Positions 26,024 through 34,180 of a stretch of 64,000 nt of DNA are shown piece by piece (the stretch's first letter is position 1; each line of letters begins with the position of its first letter). A program made the translations under genes and the position numbers. The DNA is taken from the NCBI GenBank assembly GCA_900544115.1, contig UQTW01000002.1:1-64000 (forward strand), read 5' to 3'. Below the pieces are notes generated by a model, which saw nothing but the letters and a program-made list of their open reading frames with translations, did not search any database and was not told where the DNA came from. The DNA is from an uncultured Collinsella sp. (GTDB lineage Bacteria > Actinomycetota > Coriobacteriia > Coriobacteriales > Coriobacteriaceae).

Positions 26024-26995
26024 CTAATCGTCTAAACCAAACATGCGCCCAACTTCGGCACGCGTGGGAATCGACTGCTGCGCGCCCAAACGCGACACCG
26101 TCACCGCCGAGGCACGGGCGCCGGCGGCCATGCATTCAAAGAGCGGCAGGCCCTCCAGGCGAGCCGCCGCAAGCGCACCAATAAACGTATCGCCCGCGGC
26201 CGTCGTATCGACCACCGCGCACGAAAGTGCCGGCATGCGCAGCAGCTCACCGTCATCGCCAAATGCAACTGAGCCGGCACCGCCTAGCGTGATGACCGCA
26301 GCCCCGGCGCCCTTGTCGAGCAGCGCATTGAGCGCGGCGACGCAACTCGCATCATCCGTGGGCAGAATGCCCGTCAGCACCTGGCACTCGGTCTCGTTGG
26401 GGCAGACCAGGTCGACCGCAGGCCAGACCTCCGCAGGCAGCTCGCAGGCGGGCGCTGGATTAAAGACCGTATAGAACCCCAGCTCGTGAGCGCAAACAAG
26501 CGCCTCGGCCGTCGCCGCAAGGTCACATTCGCCCTGGGCGATAAAGACGCTTCCGGCAGCCGGGGCAATCTCGCTGGCGTCGCCGTCGAGCTCATGGGCC
26601 ACCAGACGCCTCAACGCGCAGGCAACGTCCGCGCCCGCAAGCGCATGGTTGGCGCCCGGTGACAGTATGATGCGGTTGTCGCCCTCGCAGCGAATGATAG
26701 TCGCGGTGCCGGTCTCCACGTCATCGCGAAGCGCCACGAACTCAACACTCACGCCGGCATCCTGGAGCCCCGCCACAAGCGCATCGCCAAAGGTATCACG
26801 TCCAACAGCGCCGATCATGCATGTGCGCGCACCCATGCGCGCGGCGGCAACGGCCTGGTTAGCGCCCTTACCGCCGGCGTTGGCGATAAACCCGCTGCCG
26901 CCGACGGTCTCGCCCGCACGCGGCATGCGCTCGCACGCCACCGAAAGGTCCATGTTCATGCTGCCGAACACCGCAATGATGTCGCGATCTGCCAT
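26024..26995 (-). CDS. rbsK: ribokinase
   Basis: A 323-residue PfkB-family sugar kinase giving ribose-5-phosphate. The N-terminal signature is AGGKGANQAVAAARMGA and the C-terminal one DTTAAGDTFIGALAA, with the catalytic Asp in AAGD. The start at 26995 has GAGGAGGTTTCC upstream; an in-frame ATG at 27028 is less likely. It is the first gene of the nucleoside-salvage pair with the hydrolase at 25022. Confidence 0.94.
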   Translation of the reverse strand: MADRDIIAVFGSMNMDLSVACERMPRAGETVGGSGFIANAGGKGANQAVAAARMGARTCMIGAVGRDTFGDALVAGLQDAGVSVEFVALRDDVETGTATIIRCEGDNRIILSPGANHALAGADVACALRRLVAHELDGDASEIAPAAGSVFIAQGECDLAATAEALVCAHELGFYTVFNPAPACELPAEVWPAVDLVCPNETECQVLTGILPTDDASCVAALNALLDKGAGAAVITLGGAGSVAFGDDGELLRMPALSCAVVDTTAAGDTFIGALAAARLEGLPLFECMAAGARASAVTVSRLGAQQSIPTRAEVGRMFGLDD

Positions 26996-27181
26996 GGAAA
27001 CCTCCTCATCTGCGGGCCTTATGCCCACCGTCGGCCGTCGATCGTGCGCTCTCGCGCCTCTATAACTTTAGTTCACTTTGATGTGAACGCGCCCTTGAGG
27101 TTGTGCCAGCAGCAAGCATTCACAGGAGCAGGTAGCTACAATGAATATGTGCCGATTATTCTCGTCATTGGATGATGTTTT

Positions 27182-29425
27182 ATGGAACAATTCCCACAAT
27201 TGAGTCCACGCGGCCCGCGCCGCGCGCCCGATAACCAGGCGCCGCACGAACGCACGCACGCCGAGCGCCGCACCGGCGAGTCGCGACGTGGCCCGAGCCC
27301 GCATCGAACGCCCACCAACAAGGGCGCCTATGCAGCCAAGACCAACACCGGCGCCACACGCTCGTCCGCTACCGACCAGCAGACGCCTGCTCGCCCCAAG
27401 TCCCGCTACATCCCTGCCCTTGACGGCCTACGCACGCTTGCCGTCGTCGCGGTGGTGCTCTATCACCTCAACCTCACGTGGGCGCAGGGCGGTCTGCTCG
27501 GCGTCACGATCTTCTTTGTGCTTTCGGGCTATCTGATCACACGCCTGCTACTCAACGAAGTCGCTAAGACCGGCCGCATCGACCTCAAGAGCTTCTGGAT
27601 TCGCCGCATCCGTCGCCTGGTCCCCGCCGTGGTAACGGTAGTGTTCGTGACCTGCGCGCTGTGCACCATCTTTAACCACGTGATGCTCACCAAGATGCGC
27701 CCCGACATCCTGCCGTCGTTGCTGTTCTTCAACAACTGGTGGCAGATTGCCCAAAACGTCTCGTACTTCAATGCTCTGGGCGACCCCTCGCCGCTCACGC
27801 ACTTTTGGTCGCTTGCCATCGAGGAACAGTTCTACCTGATTTGGCCGCCACTGCTGTTTGCCATGGTATCCATGCATGTGAGCAAGCCCAACACGCGCCG
27901 CTTGGTTCTGGCCCTTGCCGCGGTATCTGCCCTCGCCATGATGGTGCTTTACAACCCTGCCGCCGACCCCAGCCGCGTGTACTACGGCACCGACACCCGC
28001 GTGTTCTCGCTACTGCTGGGTGCCTGGATGGCCTTTATCCCCGATCGCGACCTGGCGCCAGTGCGTCTCGCTCATCGTTTGGGGCTCAATCGCCTGGCTG
28101 GCGCCGCCAAGCACGACAAGAACGCCGAGGGCAAACCTAGCGAGAAGGCCGACGAATCAGCCGAGACCGCCCCGGCACAGCCGAGCGCCCTCGTGCGCTT
28201 TTGGTCCTCGCCCACATCCATCGATGTGTTGGGCGTCGTGGGTCTGGTTGGCCTTGCCGCCATGGTCGCGCTCACCAACGGCTACACCGCGTTCCAGTAT
28301 CGCGGCGGCACGCTGCTGTGCTCGGTCCTCACGCTCATGGTCATCGCGGCCTGCGTGCAGCCCCAGGGAATGGTTGCCCGCGCGCTGTCCGCCGAGCCGC
28401 TCGTGTGGGTTGGCAAGCGCTCGTACAGCATCTACCTGTGGCACTATCCCCTGCTGTTGCTCATGAACCCGGTCGCCAACATCAACGATACACCGTGGTG
28501 GCAGTACATCTTGCAGGTACTTGTGGTGGTCGCCGTGGCCGAATGCTCATATCGCTTTATCGAAACGCCGTTTAGAAAGGGCGCCTTTGAGCGCACCGTA
28601 TCCGAGTTCCGCGACGGCACCGCCACGCCCGCCAACTGGGCACGCGCGCACGTCCCTGTCTGCGCAACCTGCGCTGTCGTGTTGGTCGTTGCACTGGGCG
28701 GCCTGATCTTTGTGCCGGAGACCTCCGCACTGAGCGGTGAGGGCGCCGAAGTCCTCAACAAGGAAGCCAAAAACACCGCGCCCGCCGACCAACAGGCGGC
28801 CGACGACACCGACAAGGACAACGACGGCTTCCCCGATGGCTCCTACGATTTGCTTATGATCGGTGACTCCGTGTCGCTGCGCGCCGTTGATTCCTTTGAC
28901 GGCGTGTTCCCGCACAGCCATATCGATGCCGAAAAGGGCCGCCAGTTTGATGCGGGCCGCGCGACATTTGAGGGCTATCTCCAACAGAACCTTGCCGGCA
29001 AGATCGTGGTCTTTGCGCTGGGCACCAACGGCTTGGTAACCGACGATCAGATCGACGCCATCATGGCCGATGCAGGAGATAAGCGTATTGTGGTGTTTGT
29101 GAACACACGCAGCCCGCAGCCGTGGGTTGGCTCTACCAACCAGGCCATCGCCAACGCCGCTACGCGCTACAAGAACGTGCGCGTTATCGACTGGTACGGA
29201 TACAGCGCCAACCGCAACGACCTGTTCGATGGCGATGGCACGCACCTATCGACCACTGGCGTGACTGAGTACCTCAACTTGATCCACGACGCAGTCAAGA
29301 AGGACCTGCCCGTGCATCCTGAGGATCACGTCAACGATCCGCAGCCGGCAGCCGTCAAGTCTGCCACCGACGCGCTCGTCAATGCGCTCGCTCTCAAGCC
29401 GCACAAGCTGGGCACCGACAAGTAA
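27182..29425 (+). CDS. OatA-like acyltransferase (AT3 membrane domain plus SGNH domain)
   Basis: A 747-residue envelope protein. Residues 1-75 are a basic, disordered extension. About ten membrane helices of the acyltransferase-3 family follow (75-500) with RYIPALDGLRTLAVVAVVLY at the start and SFWIRRIRRLVPA. The extracytoplasmic SGNH domain has the catalytic Ser in MIGDSVSL and the Asp-His pair in DGTHLS. OatA enzymes O-acetylate peptidoglycan and give lysozyme resistance; other polysaccharide acceptors are possible. The ribosome site before 27182 is weak. A TACAAT -10-like box lies about 40 bp upstream. Confidence 0.88.
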   Translation: MEQFPQLSPRGPRRAPDNQAPHERTHAERRTGESRRGPSPHRTPTNKGAYAAKTNTGATRSSATDQQTPARPKSRYIPALDGLRTLAVVAVVLYHLNLTWAQGGLLGVTIFFVLSGYLITRLLLNEVAKTGRIDLKSFWIRRIRRLVPAVVTVVFVTCALCTIFNHVMLTKMRPDILPSLLFFNNWWQIAQNVSYFNALGDPSPLTHFWSLAIEEQFYLIWPPLLFAMVSMHVSKPNTRRLVLALAAVSALAMMVLYNPAADPSRVYYGTDTRVFSLLLGAWMAFIPDRDLAPVRLAHRLGLNRLAGAAKHDKNAEGKPSEKADESAETAPAQPSALVRFWSSPTSIDVLGVVGLVGLAAMVALTNGYTAFQYRGGTLLCSVLTLMVIAACVQPQGMVARALSAEPLVWVGKRSYSIYLWHYPLLLLMNPVANINDTPWWQYILQVLVVVAVAECSYRFIETPFRKGAFERTVSEFRDGTATPANWARAHVPVCATCAVVLVVALGGLIFVPETSALSGEGAEVLNKEAKNTAPADQQAADDTDKDNDGFPDGSYDLLMIGDSVSLRAVDSFDGVFPHSHIDAEKGRQFDAGRATFEGYLQQNLAGKIVVFALGTNGLVTDDQIDAIMADAGDKRIVVFVNTRSPQPWVGSTNQAIANAATRYKNVRVIDWYGYSANRNDLFDGDGTHLSTTGVTEYLNLIHDAVKKDLPVHPEDHVNDPQPAAVKSATDALVNALALKPHKLGTDK

Positions 29426-29448
29426 CCTGCAACGCAAACTTCCCACAT

Positions 29449-29486
29449 CCGGAGGGGGTGTCTGCCACGGCAGACACCCCCTCCGG
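29449..29486 (+). terminator. long hairpin after the acyltransferase gene
   Basis: Arms 29449-29466 and 29469-29486 are perfect complements (18 bp), with only two unpaired bases at the tip. It ends 61 bp after the stop. No clear T-run, but the stem is very stable. Confidence 0.75.
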
Positions 29487-29840
29487 CAGTTAGGGACGTT
29501 CCTTATGTGCTGGCACCTAGGGACACTCCTGACACAGCCGAGGAACGCCCTCCTTGCGACCGAATTCTGGACGCCTCGCCACCCCGAGCGTTGTTTCCAA
29601 GCCCCACACCTGCAGCAAACAACCCAAAATCACTCTTTTCGAGCCGGCTCCAAGAGGTCGTGGACAAAAAGGGGCAAATATGAGTACTGTTACCATTTTA
29701 GTAGCAGGCAAAACCACCCAAAATGGCGCCCAAGCGGTAGCGCGCGACCCTTCCAGTTGACCAGAATGGCCGGCTTAAGACTTGGAGCTTCGCTTTTAAT
29801 GAACAGATTTTTAGATATGTTCATTATTTTCTTAAAGGCT
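29487..29840. other. repeat-rich region left of the IS200-like element
   Basis: No gene seen. It starts with a TTAGGGACGTTCC repeat relative (29489-29530). At 29661-29693 lies a 33-base block whose inverted copy is at 30621-30653 on the other side of the transposon. Confidence 0.6.
29661..29693 (+). repeat. 33-base inverted repeat flanking the IS, left copy
   Basis: Reads TGGACAAAAA, GGGG, CAAATATGAGTACTGTTAC. The right copy (30621-30653) matches it in inverted orientation at 29 of 33 bases. IS200-type elements have no terminal inverted repeats of this kind. Confidence 0.8.
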
Positions 29841-29859
29841 TTAGCCTGTGCGGGGCGCG

Positions 29860-30600
29860 CAGCGCGCCGCATCAGAAACCACCCGCTATGCGGGTGGGGA
29901 CAACCGGCTTTACAAAGCCGCCCCCTCGCCGGACACTTGCGATTGTTCAGGCCGCAAGGAATCCGAGTCGAGAGGGCGGTGGTGGCGTATGGCCCAGAAG
30001 GCCTACAGCCTGTCGCACACGAAGTGGATGTGCAAGTACCACGTCGTGTTCACGCCGAAGTATAGGCGCAAAGTCATCTACAACCAAATAAGGTCCGACC
30101 TTGGGGAGATCTTCAGGAAGCTCTGCCAGTACAAGGGGATAGAGATCATCGAGGGGCACCTGATGCCCGACCACGTCCACATGCTGCTGGCGATACCGCC
30201 GAAGTACAGCGTGTCCAGCGTGATGGGCTATCTGAAGGGGAAAAGCTCGCTGATGGTATTCGACAGGCACGCGAACATGAAGTACAAGTTCGGCAACAGG
30301 AAGTTCTGGGCCGAGGGCCACTGCGTTTCCACCGTCGGCCTGAACGAGGCGACGATCGCGAAGTACATCCGGGAGCAGGAGAAGGCCGACATCGCGCTCG
30401 ACCGGCTGAGCGTCAAGGAGTACGAGGACCCCTTCGATAGGGGGCCGGGGCGCAAATAGCGCCGGTTTGACCGGCCCGTCACGGGTCAACCTGCAGTGCG
30501 GCCCGAACCCCGTGAGGGCCGGCGCCTTTAGACGCGTGCCGGAAATCCAAGGGTTATACCCTAAGAGCAAACCACCCCTTTTAGGGGTGGTTTTGATTGG
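29860..30600 (+). mobile_element. IS200/IS605-family insertion sequence (IS200-like)
   Basis: A single transposase gene is flanked by subterminal hairpins, as expected for this family. The left one is at 29879-29897 (8-bp arms, loop TAT) and the right one at 30569-30593 (10-bp arms). Both begin with AAACCACCC. Exact ends cannot be set by eye because these elements leave no target duplication. It is probably intact. Confidence 0.8.
29989..30459 (+). CDS. tnpA: IS200-family HUH transposase
   Basis: A 156-residue Y1 transposase. The HUH motif is DHVHMLL (H62, H64) and the catalytic Tyr is in ATIAKYIREQ (Y126). The N-terminal YHVVFTPKYRRKVI and IPPKYSVSSVMGYLKGKS stretches are typical of IS200. 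The length is normal and nothing is truncated. It acts on single-stranded DNA hairpins of the element ends. No tnpB partner is present. Confidence 0.95.
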   Translation: MAQKAYSLSHTKWMCKYHVVFTPKYRRKVIYNQIRSDLGEIFRKLCQYKGIEIIEGHLMPDHVHMLLAIPPKYSVSSVMGYLKGKSSLMVFDRHANMKYKFGNRKFWAEGHCVSTVGLNEATIAKYIREQEKADIALDRLSVKEYEDPFDRGPGRK

Positions 30601-30620
30601 TCGTAAATACTATCATCCAG

Positions 30621-30653
30621 GCAACAGTACTCATATTTGGCATTTTTTGTCCA
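30621..30653 (-). repeat. 33-base inverted repeat flanking the IS, right copy
   Basis: Inverted partner of 29661-29693. It lies in a 277-bp gene-free stretch (30460-30736) between the transposase and the NRAMP-related gene. Confidence 0.8.
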
Positions 30654-30736
30654 CACGCATATTACTAACCCCCTATAACAGGCAAAATACAGGCCGCAAC
30701 CCATGGCAGCGGCCTGTTTGGAGTCCAAAGGAGGCG

Positions 30737-31999
30737 CTAAGCGCTGTAACCCATCGCCTGCAGAACAAACATAACGACCGTGAGCACCGTAATCACACCG
30801 ATAGTCGCCCAAGTGAGCACGTTCCACACGCGACCGTTGCGGTTAGTGCCCATAATGTGACGGTCGGCGGCGATAACCACCTGGAACACCAGAACCACGG
30901 GCAGTAGCACGCCATTGATGACCTGCGAGGTCATCATAATCTGGAACAGATCGACACCGGGCATGAGCACCAACACGGCAGAAATACCGATGATGGCCGT
31001 AATGATGCCGCGGTAAACCGGGGCCTCATCCCAGCTGCGATCGGCGCCGCGCTCCCAACCAAATGCCTCGCAGATGGCACTCGACGTAACGCCCGGCAGC
31101 ACGCAGGCAGCCAAAAAGCTCGCTGCGACCAGGCCCGAGGCAAACAGCACCGTGGACCACTGACCCGCGATGGGCTCCAGCGCGCGGGCGGCATCGGCAG
31201 CATCGCTAATCTGAATACCCGCCGGGAACAGCACCGTACCGGTCGTGATGATAATAAAGCCCGCAATGATATCAGCAGCGATCGAGCCGCTCACGGTATC
31301 AATGCGCTGCAGCACGATGTCGTCCTCGCCCGCGTTCTTATCGACCACGTTGTTCTGCGCCAAGAAAATCATCCACGGCGCGATGGTGGTACCGATCGTT
31401 GCGACCACGAGCGACACGTAGCTGGGGTCATTTTGAATGTTAGGCACGACCAGGTCGACCGCGACCTCACCCCAGTTGGGGCCAGCCATAAACGCGGCGA
31501 CAATATAGGTCACGAAGACGCAGCTTACCAACAGCAGAATCTTCTCGATGCGCTGGAAACTACCCGACATGGTAAGCATCCACACCAGCAGCGCCACCAA
31601 CGGCACCGAGATGCTCGCCGGCACGCCAAAGAGAGCAAGGCCGCTGGCGATACCCGCAAACTCCGAAATGGTCACAGCCGTGTTGGCGATCAACAGCGCC
31701 GCCATAGCAAGTACACTCTTGCGCACGCCAAAGCGCTCGCGAATGAGCGACGCCAAGCCCTTACCCGTGACGCATCCGCAGCGCGCCGCGGTCTCCTGCG
31801 TCACGATGAGCAGCACGGTCATGACGGGAAGCATCCAGAGCATCTTGTAGCCATAGCTGGCGCCCGCGCTGGAATACGTGGCGATACCGCCGGCGTCATT
31901 ACCCGAAAGCGCCGCCAGCAGACCGGGGCCCATGGCGCCAAAGATGGCGGCGATGGTCAGCTTTTGCTTGGTGCTCGCCTTTTGCTTCGTGTTTTGCAC
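30737..31999 (-). CDS. NRAMP-related transporter, probably Mg2+
   Basis: A 420-residue SLC11-fold protein with about 11 helices. In classical Mn2+/Fe2+ NRAMPs helix 1 has DPGN; here the motif is NDAGGIATYS. The segment that should be helix 6 (IIAGFIIITTGTVLF) lacks the metal-binding Met. These changes are the kind reported for NRAMP-related Mg2+ transporters, one of which comes from the coriobacterium Eggerthella lenta. It lies 8 bp after mgtE, which supports Mg2+. The start is a GTG at 31999 with AGGTGG before it; earlier in-frame codons lie inside mgtE. Confidence 0.82.
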   Translation of the reverse strand: MQNTKQKASTKQKLTIAAIFGAMGPGLLAALSGNDAGGIATYSSAGASYGYKMLWMLPVMTVLLIVTQETAARCGCVTGKGLASLIRERFGVRKSVLAMAALLIANTAVTISEFAGIASGLALFGVPASISVPLVALLVWMLTMSGSFQRIEKILLLVSCVFVTYIVAAFMAGPNWGEVAVDLVVPNIQNDPSYVSLVVATIGTTIAPWMIFLAQNNVVDKNAGEDDIVLQRIDTVSGSIAADIIAGFIIITTGTVLFPAGIQISDAADAARALEPIAGQWSTVLFASGLVAASFLAACVLPGVTSSAICEAFGWERGADRSWDEAPVYRGIITAIIGISAVLVLMPGVDLFQIMMTSQVINGVLLPVVLVFQVVIAADRHIMGTNRNGRVWNVLTWATIGVITVLTVVMFVLQAMGYSA

Positions 32000-32007
32000 G
32001 CGACCAC

Positions 32008-33852
32008 CTATCCCATGACCGACATGGTGAGCAGCACCGCGGCGATGCAGTACGCCACACACGAGATCATGACGGCGATGACGTTCATGGCGGTACCCGA
32101 CGTGTTAAGGTCGTGCTCATCGCGCCAGAACAGCACCATCAGGTAAATCACGGCGCTCATGTTGCCCACCAGGCAGATGATGGCGGCAATGTTAAAGCAG
32201 CCGGTAAAGAGCTGCTCCTCAAACATAGAGGCATCGGGGAATGCGGCGGTGCGCACCAGCTGCGCGCACAGGTAGGTCACGAGCGAAAGGATCAGGCCCA
32301 TACCCGTGCTCTGGAAGAAGAATCCCAGGTACGGCTTGGGCTCGTCGTCGTGACCGTCGTACTCGAGGAAGTAGTTCTTGACGAACGACACCATGCGCGA
32401 GGCAGCCAACAGCACGAGCGGCATGGCGCACATGGGGAACACCACCAGATGCGCGGAGCCCAGCGCCGTCCCCAGCACCGTCGCCATAATGCACGAGGCG
32501 ATGCCCCACACGACGACCCAGTACTGACGATGCACGAACCAGCTGAGCACGTTCGTCGAGTCGTCCGACGCGCTATCGCCCGAGCCGACACCGGCAATCT
32601 GCAGGTCCTCCTGATGCTCCTCGGCGATAACGTCCATGGCGTCGTCGAAGGTTACGATACCCAGGATGTGGCGGTTCTCGTCGCAGACGGGGATAGCGAC
32701 CAGGTCATACTTGGTCATCTCGTCCGTTACGTCTTCCTGGTCCTCGTCGGGCGACACGTAGACCAGGTCGCGATAGGCCAGCTGACCCAGCGTGGCGTCG
32801 CGATCGGCTACGATCAGCGTTCGCAGCGAAAGCACACCGGTCAGCATGCCGCTCGGATCCTCGGTATAGACGTAGTAGACGCTCTCGAAGTCCTCGTCGA
32901 GCTCGCGAATCGCCTCGATGGCGTCACCGACCGTTGCCGTGGCAGGCAGGGAGACAAACTCCGAGGTCATGATGCGGCCGGCGGTGTTGTCCTCATACCC
33001 CAGCAGGTTACGAATCGCCTTCTCCTCCTTGACGCCCATCAGGCGCAGGAGCTTCTCGGCCTTCTCGTAATCAAGCTCGTCGATCAGGTCGGCAGCGTCG
33101 TCCGGGTCCATCATGGCCAGCATCGACGATGCGTCCGTGTCGGACAGGCCCTCGAGCATCTCGGTCATAAGCTCGTCGTCATCGAACTCCGAGATAGCTT
33201 CGGCTGCCTGGGCGGTATCGAGCTGCGCAAACACCTGCGCACGTAGGCGCGGGTCGAGCTGCTCGATAATGTCGGCGATGTCGGCAGGGTGCAGCTCGCC
33301 GAGCGTCTTGTGCGACACCGAGAGTTGGATGTTTTTAGTCGAGCGGTCGAGCAGGTCCATGTAGGACCAAGCGATGATGTCCTCGCTGAGCGGCTTGCCC
33401 AGGTGCTTCATAAAGCCTTCAACGATATGCTCGAGTGCGGGGCTGATCGCTCGCAGCAGACCGCGGGCACCGACCTCGGCACCCAACAGGCGCAGCTGGT
33501 TTTCGCCCGACATGGAAAACTTGATGTCGTTTACGCGCACGACCTTCATGCCCTGCGTGTCGACGATCTGCTTGTTGAGCACGTCGCGTGCGAGCAAGAG
33601 CTCGGTCGGCTGCAGGTACGAAAAACGGATTTCGGTGGCCGACGCCTTAAGGTACACGCCCGTCTCGTCGATACGATCGACCCATTTGCGCCAACTGATC
33701 ATAAACGGCGTCTTGCCGGGACCGCGGAACGCGAGCGACGTCACGTGCGGAAAAACTTCGCCGGTAGCAATGCCAAAATCGTTGACCACGCCGAGCTTTT
33801 CGCCGTCGACGTCCAAGACCGGCAATTTGAGCATCTCACTCAGATAATTCAA
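32008..33852 (-). CDS. mgtE: MgtE-family magnesium transporter with PRC-barrel-like N-terminus
   Basis: A 614-residue protein. Residues 1-170 hold two PRC-barrel-like repeats. The MgtE N domain follows (about 175-290: HPADIADIIEQLDPRLRAQV, many acidic residues), then two CBS domains (about 295-425) and a C-terminal membrane part of four to five helices (about 450-614). N and CBS domains sense intracellular Mg2+ and gate the channel in the family. The start is TTG at 33852 (GGGGAG in front); an ATG at 33834 is an alternative. It forms an operon with the NRAMP-related gene. The long leader carries structures (see 33853-34180). Confidence 0.9.
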   Translation of the reverse strand: MNYLSEMLKLPVLDVDGEKLGVVNDFGIATGEVFPHVTSLAFRGPGKTPFMISWRKWVDRIDETGVYLKASATEIRFSYLQPTELLLARDVLNKQIVDTQGMKVVRVNDIKFSMSGENQLRLLGAEVGARGLLRAISPALEHIVEGFMKHLGKPLSEDIIAWSYMDLLDRSTKNIQLSVSHKTLGELHPADIADIIEQLDPRLRAQVFAQLDTAQAAEAISEFDDDELMTEMLEGLSDTDASSMLAMMDPDDAADLIDELDYEKAEKLLRLMGVKEEKAIRNLLGYEDNTAGRIMTSEFVSLPATATVGDAIEAIRELDEDFESVYYVYTEDPSGMLTGVLSLRTLIVADRDATLGQLAYRDLVYVSPDEDQEDVTDEMTKYDLVAIPVCDENRHILGIVTFDDAMDVIAEEHQEDLQIAGVGSGDSASDDSTNVLSWFVHRQYWVVVWGIASCIMATVLGTALGSAHLVVFPMCAMPLVLLAASRMVSFVKNYFLEYDGHDDEPKPYLGFFFQSTGMGLILSLVTYLCAQLVRTAAFPDASMFEEQLFTGCFNIAAIICLVGNMSAVIYLMVLFWRDEHDLNTSGTAMNVIAVMISCVAYCIAAVLLTMSVMG

Positions 33853-33868
33853 TGGTGCTCCCCATCAT
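33836..33868 (-). CDS. candidate 10-residue leader peptide overlapping the mgtE start
   Basis: Minus strand ATGATG with a GGAGG ribosome site encodes MMGSTIELSE and stops with TGA between the two possible mgtE starts (TTG 33852, ATG 33834). Its ribosome site is attached to an 8-bp stem, CCGGACGC with GCGTCCGG, that could hide it. Translation coupling with mgtE is possible. The frame is so short that chance is a real alternative. Confidence 0.35.
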   Translation of the reverse strand: MMGSTIELSE

Positions 33869-34180
33869 TATTCCTCCGGACGCGGCCGCGCGTGCGGCGT
33901 CCGGGGGCTTCTGGATATGTATACGCATGCGCGGGCGGCACGCCGCTCGACGCTTACACCCCGTGCATGCGCAAAAAGCACCTGCATGGGGTCATCGACT
34001 GTATGGTCGAGGTTTGGATTTCACCTGTAACCTTTCTCTTGACCCTCATTAACCGCAGTAACTATAGCATCAGCATCGCCCTGCGGCATCGAATTTATGC
34101 GCTGCACATTGCAGGCATACCAAACGCTGACGTATCCGTGACATAGCCATTGGGGACGTTCTTAAACGACTACCCAATGA
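33853..34180 (-). promoter_or_regulatory. long leader region of mgtE
   Basis: This 328-bp stretch has no gene other than the small frame at 33836-33868. On the minus strand it forms a 15-bp imperfect hairpin (arms near 33978-33992 and 33959-33973, T-rich loop), another GC hairpin, and a stem next to the ribosome site. I compared it by eye with the M-box and the Mn2+ (yybP-ykoY) riboswitches and found neither. A GTCCCCAATG-type repeat lies at 34148-34183. Confidence 0.5.

Noticed and set aside
30737..32062. Longer N-terminus for the NRAMP-related protein (start at 32062)
   Set aside because: The extra residues lie inside mgtE and look like frame-shadow sequence; the GTG at 31999 has a ribosome site.
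33960..34100. Possible M-box or Mn2+ riboswitch before mgtE
   Set aside because: The conserved bases of those classes were not found by eye; listed only as an uncharacterised leader.
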